Below, in pieces: positions 1-12,358 of a DNA stretch of 64,000 nt. The position numbers were made by a program, and so were the translations under genes. Within the stretch, counting starts at the first letter, position 1, and each line of letters starts with the position of its first letter. The DNA is from Geminicoccus roseus DSM 18922 (GTDB taxonomy: Bacteria > Pseudomonadota > Alphaproteobacteria > Geminicoccales > Geminicoccaceae), in NCBI RefSeq assembly GCF_000427665.1, contig NZ_KE386572.1:3534373-3598372 (forward strand), given 5' to 3'. The notes under the pieces were generated by a model that was not told where the DNA came from, did not search any database, and worked only from the letters and a program-made list of their open reading frames with translations.

Positions 1-874
<874 letters not shown>

Positions 875-1024
875 GGACCCTCGATGTCGGGCATCTCACG
901 GACTGCCCGGGGTCGCTGAGGTCGATACAGCCGGCGCAAGTCGGCAAAGCAAAGTCCCATGCGGAAGTTCGCTTCTGCGGGGCGCCGTCCGCACATCCCT
1001 CCAGATGAAGACAATCCTGAGTTC

Positions 1025-1101
<77 letters not shown>

Positions 1102-1567
1102 TTCCCCGCCAGGCGACTGGCGGTGGATGGACAGGATGTCTTCATGCGCGACGGATGAAGTGCTCCATGACCGGATCATGGCCCCTTGGGGCCTGGTCCT
1201 GATGGTCGTTCCCGGGCGTTGGCCCGGCGGACGTTCTGTTTATCATCGTATGGTGTTGTGTTTGATGACTGTGTGACCGCTCGGACGGTCGGTGCAGGTG
1301 GAATAGCCTGTTCCGGTGGTTCGAGTTTGGGACGCACGGGATGCTCAATCAAACTCCCGATCGCAAGCGATCGGGGGGTGTGGAAGAACTTGCCGGTCGT
1401 CTCTCACGACCGGTGGGGCTCTGCCGCAGCGAAGGGCACGTGATCTTGTCAGGCTCGAGGATCTGAAGCTGTTGGTTGGATCCGGTGCAAACCGGGCTCA
1501 AGCAGGCCGAAGGCCGATAGCCCAGCAAGAAGACAACACGGGTCGGTCGCTGTTGTGGGGTGGAGAA
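1102..1567 (+). other. 16S-23S internal transcribed spacer after tRNA-Ile, without tRNA-Ala
   Basis: This 466-nt stretch lies between tRNA-Ile and the 23S gene. It should be transcribed as part of the rRNA precursor. No second tRNA was found: there is no TTTGCAAG-type tRNA-Ala anticodon arm and no second TTCGA-type T-arm followed by CCA. Several short hairpins are visible (for example CCGATCGCAAGCGATCGG near 1359-1376), plausibly precursor processing structures. No protein-coding gene is supported here. Confidence 0.8.
1495..1520 (+). repeat. rRNA-spacer direct repeat, copy 1 (upstream of 23S)
   Basis: This is a 26-nt element starting GGCTCAAGCAGG and ending GGCCGATAG, with a small GGCC/GGCC hairpin. 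An almost identical 27-nt copy lies just after the 23S gene at 4431-4457; it differs by one substitution and one inserted C. The positions on both sides of 23S suggest a role in precursor processing or antitermination, which is inference. Confidence 0.75.
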
Positions 1568-4328
<2,761 letters not shown>

Positions 4329-4430
4329 CCCCCACACCAGCGATCGACCCGTGCAAGACACCGGACGATCCAGCATCCCAAAACGTCCCAATCACACAGT
4401 CACCGTACTTGCCGCAAGAAAAGCTTCCCT

Positions 4431-4457
4431 GGCTCAAGTAGGCCGAACGGCCGATAG
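4431..4457 (+). repeat. rRNA-spacer direct repeat, copy 2 (downstream of 23S)
   Basis: This is the second copy of the element at 1495-1520, in the same orientation, between the 23S and 5S genes. It begins GGCTCAAGTAGG and ends GGCCGATAG, and contains the hairpin GGCCGAACGGCC. The two copies bracket the 23S gene. Confidence 0.75.
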
Positions 4458-4512
4458 ACAGGGAAGCCGGCGCGCCAACGGCGCGCCACCAGGCAAGATC
4501 GCGACGTCACGC

Positions 4513-4630
4513 CGACCCGGTGGTCACAGCGAGGGTGCCACACCCGATCCCATCCCGAACTCGGCCGTGAAACCCCTCAGCGCCCATGATACTGTGTCTT
4601 AAGGCACGGGAAAGTCGGTCGCCGCCGGGT
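4513..4630 (+). rRNA. rrf: 5S ribosomal RNA
   Basis: This is a 5S rRNA of about 118 nt. It contains the conserved CCGATCCCATCCCGAACTCGG segment at about 4544-4564 and GGGAAAGTCGG near 4609-4619. The terminal stem GACCCGG/CCGGGTC closes the molecule. It follows the 23S gene by about 185 nt and precedes tRNA-fMet by about 46 nt. The end positions are estimates. Confidence 0.93.
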
Positions 4631-4676
4631 CAGCGTGACGCCGCCAACAACACAACACCAGCGAGACTTCCCTCGA

Positions 4677-4753
<77 letters not shown>

Positions 4754-4788
4754 AATCCACAAACCACATATCACCAGCGCTGACAGAT

Positions 4789-4816
4789 GCCCCCAGCCAG
4801 CACAGGCTCCGGGGGC
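4789..4816 (+). terminator. stem-loop after tRNA-fMet, probable rRNA operon terminator
   Basis: A GC-rich hairpin begins 35 nt after the tRNA. GCCCCC at 4789-4794 pairs with GGGGGC at 4811-4816. An inner AGCC at 4795-4798 pairs with GGCT at 4805-4808, with a two-base bulge and loop AGCACA. There is no U-tract, so termination may need Rho or the hairpin may only protect the 3' end. Confidence 0.5.
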
Positions 4817-4919
4817 CGCATTGCGTTGCACAGAAACCAACACACCACTCACCCCGGCAAACGTCGCAACGCACCCATCCAGTGATGGCCGCCGTCGGAC
4901 GGACCGGTGGGCTGGATCC

Positions 4920-5080
4920 GGCCGCCTGAACGGCCTTGGCTGATGGCGTCCAGTTCCACGGCATCAGCTTGTCGAACCCGTGGGCGGGGTGGGCAGCGAG
5001 ACGATCGAGGACATCCGCCAACCAGGCCTGCGGATCGACGCCGTTGAGCCTGGCGGTGCTGATCAGGCTGTGATGACCGC
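4920..5080 (-). pseudogene. remnant of IS66-family transposase C-terminus
   Basis: The minus strand encodes a short segment that reads LISTARLNGVDPQAWLADVL, followed by RLAAHP and ending in LMPWNW. This is the highly conserved C-terminal tail of IS66-family TnpC transposases (typically LIGTAKLNG-DPQAWLADVL...LLPWNW). Only about 50 codons are recognisable; upstream of about 5080 the reading frame no longer resembles a transposase. No tnpA, tnpB or intact terminal inverted repeat was seen, so the element is dead. It lies between the rRNA operon and the phosphoketolase gene. Confidence 0.8.
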
Positions 5081-5087
5081 GGCACAC

Positions 5088-5245
5088 TCGCCAACCAATG
5101 GCGATGAAATCGGCGGTGCCGAAGACATCGTCGTCAGCTGCCAGGAAGGTATCGGGGCGATCGTGATCGGCGTTCGCGGGTTCCTGGGGATCGGCGACCG
5201 CCCGGTGGCCATCCCCTTCGATCAGGTTATCCTGGATCAGGCCGC
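5088..5245 (+). pseudogene. fragment of PRC-barrel domain protein
   Basis: The plus strand encodes NGDEIGGAEDIVV followed by [20 protein letters not shown] and IPFDQV. This matches the core of stress-related PRC-barrel proteins, whose family pattern is GE-IG-I-D-V...AVVIGVGGFLGIGEKDVAVPFD. The start of the protein is missing and is replaced directly by the IS66 remnant on the other strand. The downstream sequence loses similarity after about 5245. It is best read as the surviving piece of a gene disrupted by an insertion element and then trimmed. Confidence 0.7.
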
Positions 5246-5436
5246 GCGCCGGCTGGCGGGCGATCCCTATCGGTTTCGGGGCGTCGCCAGCGTGTCGAGG
5301 CGATCGAGGGAGACCGTTGCGCGGAATGGAACCCGAGGGCGTGACACATCCTCTCCAAGGAGTTCGATCCACGTCGTCCGGGGCTGGGCGGCCGGGCCCT
5401 GGCTCATGCGGACGGGGCAGTTACCTGGAGATCACC

Positions 5437-7866
5437 ATGACTCATGCGCCGGAGCATCAAGCTGCGTCGAACCCATCCACAGGCGGCCCCATGTCCGACA
5501 GCCATGATCTGCACCTGCTCGATGCCTACTGGCGTGCGGCCAACTATCTCTCGGTCGGGCAGATCTACCTGCTGGACAACCCGCTCCTGCGCGAGCCCCT
5601 GGCAGCGGAGCACGTCAAGCCCAGGCTGCTTGGCCATTGGGGAACCACGCCTGGGCTGAACTTCATCTATGCCCATCTGAACCGGCTGATCCGCAGCCGC
5701 GACCTCGACATGCTCTATATCTGCGGGCCCGGCCATGGCGGTCCGGGCATGGTGGCGAACACCTACCTGGAAGGCAGCTACAGCGAGATCTACCCGGACA
5801 TCACGCGGGACGCGGAGGGAATGCGAAAGCTGTTCCGGCAGTTCTCCTTTCCGGGCGGGATCCCCAGCCATGCCGCACCGGAAACGCCGGGCTCGATCCA
5901 TGAAGGCGGCGAGCTTGGATATGCCCTGGCGCATGCCTGCGGTGCCGCCCTGGACAACCCGGACCTGACGGTCGCCTGCGTGATCGGGGACGGCGAGGCG
6001 GAAACCGGAGCGTTGGCAGCGTCATGGCATTCCAACAAGTTCCTGCACCCGGTCCATGACGGCACGGTGCTGCCGATCCTGCATCTGAACGGCTACAAGA
6101 TCGCCAATCCCACCGTGTTGTCGCGGCTGGACGACGAGGAACTCCGGCATCTGTTCATGGGCTATGGCTACCAGCCCTTCTTCGTCGAGGGCGAGGACCC
6201 GATGACGATGCATCGGGCCATGGCCGACACGTTGGACAGGGTGGCCGACCGGATTGCCGCGATCCGGGCCGAGGCGCGAGGGCAGGAGCGGCCCGCACGC
6301 CCGCGCTGGCCGATGATCGTGCTGCGAAGCCCGAAGGGCTGGACGGGGCCCAAGGAGGTCGAGGGCAAGAAGGTCGAAGGGTTCTGGCGCGCCCATCAGG
6401 TACCGCTCTCGAAGGTGCGCGAGGACGAGGGCCATCTGCGCCTTCTGGAAGAGTGGATGAAGAGCTACCGGCCGGACGAACTGTTCGACCCGGAGGGCAG
6501 GCTGCGTCCGGAACTGGCGGCGCTGGCGCCACGAGGCAGCAAGCGGATGGGGACCATCCCCCATGCCAATGGCGGCCTGTTGCGCCACGAACTGCGCCAG
6601 CCGGCGCTTGAGGATCATGCGCTGGACGTGGCCAGCCCCGGGGAGCCTACGGGCGAAGCCACTCGGGTGCTGGGGGCATATCTGCGCGACGTGATCCGGC
6701 TGAACGAGGATCGTCGCAACTTCCGGCTGATGGGGCCGGACGAGACCAGCTCGAACCGCCTGGACGCGGTGTTCGAGGCCACCGAGCGGCAATGGATGGA
6801 ACCGATCCTGCCCGAGGACGTCCACCTGGCGCCGCAGGGGCGGGTGATGGAGATCCTGAGCGAACATCTCTGCCAGGGCTGGCTGGAGGGCTACCTGCTC
6901 ACCGGCCGGCACGGGATGTTCTCCTGCTACGAGGCGTTCATCCACATCGTCGATTCGATGTTCAACCAGCATGCCAAGTGGCTGAAGGTTTCCCGCGAGT
7001 TGGACTGGCGACGGCCGATCTCGTCGCTGAACTATCTGCTGACATCCCATGTCTGGCGGCAGGACCATAACGGGTTCAGCCATCAGGATCCGGGGTTCGT
7101 GGACCTCGTGGCCAACAAGAAGGCCGACGTCGTGCGGATCTATTTCCCGCCCGATGCCAACTCGCTGCTGGTGGTGGCCGACCATTGCCTGGGCACCTAC
7201 GACCGGATCAACGTGATCGTCGCCGGCAAGCAGCCGGCGCCGCAATGGCTGTCGCTCGAGGAGGCGCGCAGGCACTGCAAGGCCGGGGCGGGGATCTGGC
7301 ACTGGGCCAGCAACGATCAGGATGGCGCCTCACCGGATGTGGTGATGGCCTGTGCCGGCGACGTGCCGACGATCGAGACGATCGCCGCGGTCGACCTGCT
7401 GCGCCGGCACCTGCCCGAGCTGCGGATCCGGGTGGTCAACGTGGTGGATCTCATGACCCTCCAGTCCGACGACATGCATCCCCACGGCTTTCCCGACCGG
7501 GCCTTCGACGCGCTGTTCACACCCGACAGGCCGGTAATCTTCGCCTATCATGGCTATCCCTACCTGATCCACCGGCTCACCTATCGCCGCGCGAACCACG
7601 CCAACATCCATGTCCATGGCTATCAGGAGGAGGGCACCACGACGACGCCGTTCGACATGGTGGTCCTGAACAAGCTGGACCGCTTCCATCTGGCGATCGC
7701 GGCGATCGACCGGATCCCGCACCTGCGCGAGCGCGCCGCGCATGTCCGGCAGGCGCTGCGTGACCGCCTGATCGAGCACCACGACTATATCCGCCGCCAC
7801 GGGGAGGACATGCCGGAGATCAAGGAATGGCGGTGGTCCAGCCACCATGAATCCGCTCCTTCCTGA
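5437..7866 (+). CDS. xfp: phosphoketolase family protein (xylulose-5-phosphate/fructose-6-phosphate)
   Basis: This 809-residue protein is a thiamine-diphosphate enzyme that cleaves xylulose-5-phosphate and/or fructose-6-phosphate with phosphate to give acetyl phosphate plus a triose or tetrose phosphate. The length matches the family (about 790-830). Family landmarks are [15 protein letters not shown] near residue 68, GPGHGGPG near 98 and the ThDP-binding GDGEAETG at 184-191. The start at 5437 is chosen because GGAG lies 7 nt upstream; in-frame codons further upstream run into the PRC-barrel scar. It overlaps the exoD gene by 20 nt. No acetate kinase or phosphotransacetylase gene is adjacent, so the fate of acetyl phosphate cannot be read here. 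Confidence 0.95.
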   Translation: MTHAPEHQAASNPSTGGPMSDSHDLHLLDAYWRAANYLSVGQIYLLDNPLLREPLAAEHVKPRLLGHWGTTPGLNFIYAHLNRLIRSRDLDMLYICGPGHGGPGMVANTYLEGSYSEIYPDITRDAEGMRKLFRQFSFPGGIPSHAAPETPGSIHEGGELGYALAHACGAALDNPDLTVACVIGDGEAETGALAASWHSNKFLHPVHDGTVLPILHLNGYKIANPTVLSRLDDEELRHLFMGYGYQPFFVEGEDPMTMHRAMADTLDRVADRIAAIRAEARGQERPARPRWPMIVLRSPKGWTGPKEVEGKKVEGFWRAHQVPLSKVREDEGHLRLLEEWMKSYRPDELFDPEGRLRPELAALAPRGSKRMGTIPHANGGLLRHELRQPALEDHALDVASPGEPTGEATRVLGAYLRDVIRLNEDRRNFRLMGPDETSSNRLDAVFEATERQWMEPILPEDVHLAPQGRVMEILSEHLCQGWLEGYLLTGRHGMFSCYEAFIHIVDSMFNQHAKWLKVSRELDWRRPISSLNYLLTSHVWRQDHNGFSHQDPGFVDLVANKKADVVRIYFPPDANSLLVVADHCLGTYDRINVIVAGKQPAPQWLSLEEARRHCKAGAGIWHWASNDQDGASPDVVMACAGDVPTIETIAAVDLLRRHLPELRIRVVNVVDLMTLQSDDMHPHGFPDRAFDALFTPDRPVIFAYHGYPYLIHRLTYRRANHANIHVHGYQEEGTTTTPFDMVVLNKLDRFHLAIAAIDRIPHLRERAAHVRQALRDRLIEHHDYIRRHGEDMPEIKEWRWSSHHESAPS

Positions 7867-8506
7867 GGCGCCCGGAATGGTTCCGGCAGGCTCGGCCACC
7901 GCCATGCTCCCCGTCGATCCTCCGGCGGAGGAACTGCGCAGCCTGGGGGCGGTGCTGGAGCGGCTGGAGCGCGCTGCGCGACGGCAGGACGAGGTCTCGG
8001 TCGCGGACCTGCAGGCCGCGATCGGCAAGCGGTCGTTTGGCCCCCTCCTGCTCGTGCCGGGCTTGGTGGTGCTGTCGCCACTTTCGGGGATCCCGACCCT
8101 GCCGACCTTTGCCGCCGGCATCCTGCTGCTGATCGCGGTGCAGATCCTGGGAGGGCGCACGTCGATCTGGCTGCCTGGCCGCCTGGCGAGGCGCACCCTC
8201 CCGCGCCACGGCCTCCTGAAGGCGCTGGCCATCCTGGAACCGGGCGCGCGGGTGGCGGACAGGTTCGTCAAGCCGCGCCTGCGGATCCTCACCGGCTTCT
8301 GGGGCATCAAGGCAGTGGCGCTGGTCTGCCTGCTGATCGCCGTCACCATGCCGCCCCTGGAGATCCTGCCGTTCATCAATTCCGGGGCAGGGCTGGTGAT
8401 CGTGATCTTCGCGCTGGGGATCACCGCCCATGACGGGATCCTGGTGCTCGCGGGCCTCGTGATCACGCTGGCGGTGCTGGTCGCCGGCGGGACGATCCTG
8501 GGGTGA
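7847..8506 (+). CDS. exoD: ExoD-family membrane protein (exopolysaccharide synthesis)
   Basis: This 219-residue protein resembles ExoD, named for a rhizobial exopolysaccharide and alkali-tolerance phenotype. The soluble N-terminal part (about residues 25-60, containing [10 protein letters not shown]) is followed by hydrophobic segments near 65-80, 82-100, 150-168 and 172-215. The motif [19 protein letters not shown] is family-typical. The first ATG lies inside the end of xfp, giving a 20-nt overlap; ATG codons at 7877 and 7904 are alternatives. The overlap suggests co-transcription with xfp. The biochemical function is not established for the family. Confidence 0.85.
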   Translation: MNPLLPEAPGMVPAGSATAMLPVDPPAEELRSLGAVLERLERAARRQDEVSVADLQAAIGKRSFGPLLLVPGLVVLSPLSGIPTLPTFAAGILLLIAVQILGGRTSIWLPGRLARRTLPRHGLLKALAILEPGARVADRFVKPRLRILTGFWGIKAVALVCLLIAVTMPPLEILPFINSGAGLVIVIFALGITAHDGILVLAGLVITLAVLVAGGTILG

Positions 8507-8588
8507 TCGGACACCGCCCGTGGTGAAGGCACCGGGGCCGGCCTGGGCGGTTGCTTCTCCGCCAAGCAACCACAGGGGAGAGCATCCC

Positions 8589-8840
8589 ATGTCGTCCGCG
8601 CACCCGGTCACCAGCCACGACGAGATCCGCCAATGGGCCGACCAGCATGGCGGACGCCCTGCCATGGTCGATACAGAAGGCGAGGGGGGCATCCTGCGCC
8701 TGGATTTCCAGGAGAAGGACGAGAACCTCAAGGAGATCTCCTGGGAGGAGTTCTTCAAGATCTTCGAGGAACGCAAGCTCGCCCTGCTCTTGCCCGAAGG
8801 CCAGAAGAGCCGGTTCAACAAGTTCGTTTCGCGCTCCTGA
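8589..8840 (+). CDS. small conserved protein of unknown function
   Basis: This is an 83-residue acidic cytoplasmic protein with no signal peptide or membrane segment. It contains TSHDEIRQWADQHGGRPA near the N-terminus and EISWEEFFKIFEERKLALL then KSRFNKFVSR at the C-terminus. I recognise this pattern as a widespread small family sometimes mislabelled as a glucan branching enzyme; it has none of the branching-enzyme domains. A strong GGGGAG ribosome-binding site precedes the ATG at 8589. It lies 82 nt after exoD on the same strand and may belong to the same transcript. Confidence 0.75.
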   Translation: MSSAHPVTSHDEIRQWADQHGGRPAMVDTEGEGGILRLDFQEKDENLKEISWEEFFKIFEERKLALLLPEGQKSRFNKFVSRS

Positions 8841-8945
8841 GGCCGGCCAAGCACCATCCTCGCGCTGGAATGGCCAGACCTTCGGACCTAGGCTCGCGGA
8901 CGCCCCGGGGCTCCGTTGGCCGGGGCTGCAGGAGGGAAACGCGTG

Positions 8946-9959
8946 ATGGTTCGTATCTTGATGGCGACGGCCGCCATCGCTTCGATGGCGCCGGTCGCAG
9001 TCTCGGCGGCCGAGCCGAAGCTGGCGCCCAAGGCCCTGGTCATCACGATGTTCGGCGCGGAGGCGCAGCCCTGGCTGGATGGAGCCGGCTTCACCCAGGA
9101 AGTGAAGGTTCCCGGCCTGTTTGCCGAGTACCCGGTTGTCGCCTGCAACGAGGCGGGCTTATGCCAGATGACCACCGGGATGGGCTTCGCCAATGCGGCG
9201 AGCTCCGTCTCGGCGGTGGTCTATAGCGAACGGTTCGACCTCACCGAAACCTATGTCCTGGTTGCCGGGATCGCCGGGGTAGATCCCGGCCAGGGCACGC
9301 TCGGTTCGGCCCATTGGGCGCGGTTCGCCGTCGATGGCGGGCTGCGCCACGAAATCGACCCTCGGCAGATCCCGGAAGGATGGGCATCGGGGGTCGTTGC
9401 CCTTGGCGCGGCCGGTCCGGGAGAGGCGGCGAAGTGGCAGGCGGGAACCGAGGTCTACCGCCTCGACGAGAAGCTGCTGCAAAAGGCCCTGGCGCTGAGC
9501 CAGGACACCGAGCTTCTGGACAGCGATGAGGCGGCAGCCTACCGCCAGGCCTATCAGGGCGCCGGCTCGAAGCCGCCGGCGGTGAGCATCTGCGACACGC
9601 TCTCCAGCGATACCTACTGGCACGGCAGCAGGATTGCCGAGGCGATGGACGTCTTCGTCAATGTCGCGACCAAGGGCGAGGGCGACTACTGCACGACGCA
9701 GATGGAGGACAACGCGACCCTGACGGCGCTCAAGCGCGGCTCCGATGCAGGGCTGCTGGACTTTGGCCGCGTGGCCGTCCTGCGCACCGCCTCCAATTTC
9801 GACCGGGAAGCGCCGGATCAGACCGCCAGCGCATCGCTCGGCGCCACCTCCGGCGGCTTCCCGCTGGCCACCGCCAATGCCTATCGGGTCGGCAGCAAGC
9901 TCACCGATGCTATCCTGGCGGACTGGGAGAACTGGAAGGACGGCGTGCCGCAGGACTGA
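8946..9959 (+). CDS. purine nucleoside permease (NUP) family exported protein
   Basis: This 337-residue protein has an N-terminal signal peptide (MVRILMATAAIASMAPVAVS, cleavage probably after AVSAA), so it should be periplasmic. Residues 30-335 resemble the NUP family, named from fungal nucleoside transport but with a nucleoside-phosphorylase-like fold. Features are ALVITMFGAEAQPWLD, the GLCQMTTGMGFANAA segment and GIAGVDPGQGTLGS. There are no multiple membrane segments, so it is unlikely to be a classical permease. GGAGGG lies 9 nt before the ATG at 8946. Neighbours give no clear pathway context. Convergent with the next gene, 39 nt apart. Confidence 0.8.
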   Translation: MVRILMATAAIASMAPVAVSAAEPKLAPKALVITMFGAEAQPWLDGAGFTQEVKVPGLFAEYPVVACNEAGLCQMTTGMGFANAASSVSAVVYSERFDLTETYVLVAGIAGVDPGQGTLGSAHWARFAVDGGLRHEIDPRQIPEGWASGVVALGAAGPGEAAKWQAGTEVYRLDEKLLQKALALSQDTELLDSDEAAAYRQAYQGAGSKPPAVSICDTLSSDTYWHGSRIAEAMDVFVNVATKGEGDYCTTQMEDNATLTALKRGSDAGLLDFGRVAVLRTASNFDREAPDQTASASLGATSGGFPLATANAYRVGSKLTDAILADWENWKDGVPQD

Positions 9960-9998
9960 GGGGGCGGCCTGCCCGGGATTTGATTTCGGTACAGCAGC

Positions 9999-10604
9999 TC
10001 AGCCCGGCTGGAGGCGGCGCAGTTCCGCTTCCAGCGCTGCAATCCTTGCATCCCGCCTCGCCAGAACCGCTTCGACATCGGCTGCCTCGAAGCGCTGCGG
10101 GATATGCTGAGGGCAGTTGCGGTCCCAGGCTTCGACCTCGAACAGCACGACCTGCTCCGGTCTGGCAGGATAGTCTTCGGGCAGGAGGCGCCTGATCAGG
10201 TCGGCATCATCCTCCACCACCCGGGCGTTGCCCCAGATCTTGACCCGGCGGCGATGGGTATAGTCGATCAGGAACAGGTAGGCCTTCGGGTTCTCCTCGA
10301 GGTTGCCCTGGGTGATGTACTGGCGGTTGCCGACCAGGTCGGTGAAGGCCAGGGTGCGCTCGTCCAGCACCCGCAGGAAGCCGGGCGGACCGCCGCGGTG
10401 CTGGATGTAGGGCTGCCCTGCGGCATTCGCCGTGGCCAGAAACACGCTGCGCTGGGCCTGGATGAACCCGGCAAGCTCCGGGGTGATCCGGGTGGCCCAG
10501 GAGCCGCCCGCCTCCATGCGGGCATAGGAGGTGCGCGAGCCCTTGCGGGCCTGGATCGCCTTGACGGTGGGGGTGAAGGCAATGTCGCTGGATGGAGAGT
10601 TCAT
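9999..10604 (-). CDS. pyridoxamine 5'-phosphate oxidase family flavoprotein
   Basis: This 201-residue protein has the split beta-barrel FMN-binding fold of the PNPOx superfamily. The segment SVFLATANAAGQPYIQHRGG at about 52-71 and RTLAFTDLVGNRQYITQGNL at about 83-102 are characteristic of the COG3576-like subfamily. The C-terminus (about 165-198) is helical and probably a coiled coil (VEAVLARRDARIAALEAELR). True vitamin B6 oxidases are longer in the substrate region, so the substrate here is unknown. It is transcribed divergently from the LysR gene 106 nt away, which may regulate it. Confidence 0.85.
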   Translation of the reverse strand: MNSPSSDIAFTPTVKAIQARKGSRTSYARMEAGGSWATRITPELAGFIQAQRSVFLATANAAGQPYIQHRGGPPGFLRVLDERTLAFTDLVGNRQYITQGNLEENPKAYLFLIDYTHRRRVKIWGNARVVEDDADLIRRLLPEDYPARPEQVVLFEVEAWDRNCPQHIPQRFEAADVEAVLARRDARIAALEAELRRLQPG

Positions 10605-10710
10605 TGGCCGGCTCCCTCAGGCTTGGGCATGAAGAGAAGCTAGGGGCTTCCACTCCAAGGAGGCAGGGGGCAGGATCGGGAGCCATCCTCCCATCTGGTG
10701 AGAGGTTGAA

Positions 10711-11616
10711 GTGGATCGGCTGGCGGCCATGGCGATCCTGCTGGCGGTCGAGGAAGCCGGCAGCCTGTCCGCGGGCGCTCGCCGCCTGGGCATGCCGCTT
10801 GCCACGGTGAGCCGGCGGATCGCCGAATTGGAGGGCCATCTTGGTGTCCGGTTGTTCCTGCGCTCCAGCCGGCGGATCGTCCTCACCGAGCCGGGGCGGG
10901 CCTACGTGCTTGCCTGCCGGCGGATCCTGGAGGACGTGGCCGAGGCGGAGCGGGCGGCTTCCGGCGAGTATGTCGCTCCCAAGGGCGAACTGGTCATCAC
11001 CGCGCCGGCGGTGTTCGGTCGCCTGCACGTGCTGCCGGTGGTGACAGCGTTCCTGCGTTCTTTCCCCGACGTCGACATCCGCCTCGTGCTGGCCGATCAG
11101 CTGGTCGACCTGGTTCAGGATCCGATCGATCTGGCGGTGCGGATCGCCGCCCTGCCGGACAGCAGCCTGGTGGCGGTCCGGCTCGGCGCCATACGGCGGA
11201 TCGTCTGCGCCAGTCCCCTCTACCTGCGCGATCGGGGCCGGCCGGGAAGGCCCCAGGAGCTGGCAGCGCATGACTGCATCACCTTCGAGGGCCTGGGGAC
11301 CAGCCATGCCTGGAGCTTCCCGGGCCTGCCGCCGGTGCCGCTGCGGGTCCGGCTCGCGGTCAATTCGGCCGAGGCGGCCATCGAGGCGGCGCAGGCGGGC
11401 CTGGGCCTGACCCGTGTCCTCGCCTACCAGGCCCGGCAGGCTGTCCAGGCGGGAGACCTGGAGGTGCTGCTGGAGCAGTTCGAGCCCGAGGCGGTACCGG
11501 TGCAGCTGGTTCATCGGGGCGGGAGGGTCCTGCCGCTCAAGCTGCGGGCCTTTCTGGACTTCGCCACGCCGCGTCTCCGGGCCGGCCTGGGTGCGGCTCG
11601 GGGAGGAACGGGTTGA
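10711..11616 (+). CDS. LysR-family transcriptional regulator
   Basis: This 301-residue protein has an N-terminal winged helix-turn-helix (about residues 3-62, with GSLSAGARRLGMPLATVSRR as the recognition region) and a type-2 periplasmic-binding fold effector domain from about 90 to 295. It resembles the one-component LTTR subgroup that often controls an adjacent divergent oxidoreductase. The GTG start at 10711 is preferred because it gives the canonical MDRLAAM opening and follows GAGAGG; an ATG at 10729 would trim six residues. The natural target is probably its own promoter and the divergent flavoprotein gene. Confidence 0.9.
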   Translation: MDRLAAMAILLAVEEAGSLSAGARRLGMPLATVSRRIAELEGHLGVRLFLRSSRRIVLTEPGRAYVLACRRILEDVAEAERAASGEYVAPKGELVITAPAVFGRLHVLPVVTAFLRSFPDVDIRLVLADQLVDLVQDPIDLAVRIAALPDSSLVAVRLGAIRRIVCASPLYLRDRGRPGRPQELAAHDCITFEGLGTSHAWSFPGLPPVPLRVRLAVNSAEAAIEAAQAGLGLTRVLAYQARQAVQAGDLEVLLEQFEPEAVPVQLVHRGGRVLPLKLRAFLDFATPRLRAGLGAARGGTG

Positions 11617-11668
11617 GCAAGGTGCCGCCCTGGCCGATCATCCCAACAGATGGAAGAAGAGAGCGGAC

Positions 11669-12358
11669 ATGAGCAGGCACAGGATCGAGGCGATCGTGTT
11701 CGACGCCTATGGGACCCTGTTCGACGTCTACTCGATCGGAGCGCTGGCCGAGGAGATCTTCCCGGGCAAGGGGGATGCCCTGGCCCAGATGTGGCGGGAC
11801 AAGCAGATCGAGTACACCCGCCTGCGCAGCATGTGCGACCGCTACGCCGACTTCTGGACGGTCACCGGCGATGCGCTGGCCTATGCCTGCGAGCGGCTGG
11901 ACCTGCCGACCGACGAAGTGGCCCAGGCCCGGCTGATGCGCCAGTACCGGCAGCTGACGGCGTTCCCGGACGTGCCCGCGGCGCTGGAGCGCCTGAAGCG
12001 ACACGGGCTGCCGCTGGCGATCCTCTCCAACGGCACCGAGGACATGCTCGCCAGCGCCATGGCGGCGGCAGGCGTGGATGGCCTGTTCGACCATGTGCTG
12101 AGCGTCGACCGGGTCCAAAGGTTCAAGACCGCGCCCGAGGCCTATCAAATGGGACCGGACGCATTCGGCTGCCCGGTCGGGCGGATCCTGTTCGTCTCGT
12201 CGAACGGCTGGGATGTCTGCGGCGCCACCTGGTTCGGCTACACCACCTTCTGGATGAACCGCGCAGGGCTTCCCGAGGAGCGCCTGGGAGTCCGCCCGGT
12301 CATGGCCGGGCGGAGCATGGACGAACTGGTGCGCTTCGTGGAGACGAATCAGGCGTGA
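11669..12358 (+). CDS. haloacid dehalogenase, type II
   Basis: This 229-residue HAD-superfamily hydrolase has the nucleophile motif VFDAYGTLFD with Asp12, the second motif LSNGT near 120, a Lys in RFKTAPEAY near 150, and the SSNGWDVCGA motif near 175. This combination is diagnostic for L-2-haloacid dehalogenases, which convert L-2-haloacids to D-2-hydroxyacids. The ATG at 11669 follows a purine-rich GAAGAAGAGAG. It lies 52 nt after the LysR gene. The last 10 nt overlap the convergent isochorismatase-family gene. Activity on haloacids is inferred from family only. Confidence 0.88.
   Translation: MSRHRIEAIVFDAYGTLFDVYSIGALAEEIFPGKGDALAQMWRDKQIEYTRLRSMCDRYADFWTVTGDALAYACERLDLPTDEVAQARLMRQYRQLTAFPDVPAALERLKRHGLPLAILSNGTEDMLASAMAAAGVDGLFDHVLSVDRVQRFKTAPEAYQMGPDAFGCPVGRILFVSSNGWDVCGATWFGYTTFWMNRAGLPEERLGVRPVMAGRSMDELVRFVETNQA

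Noticed and set aside
6022-7302. A 426-codon minus-strand frame within the phosphoketolase gene
   Set aside because: It is a shadow of xfp with no family resemblance and no ribosome-binding site.
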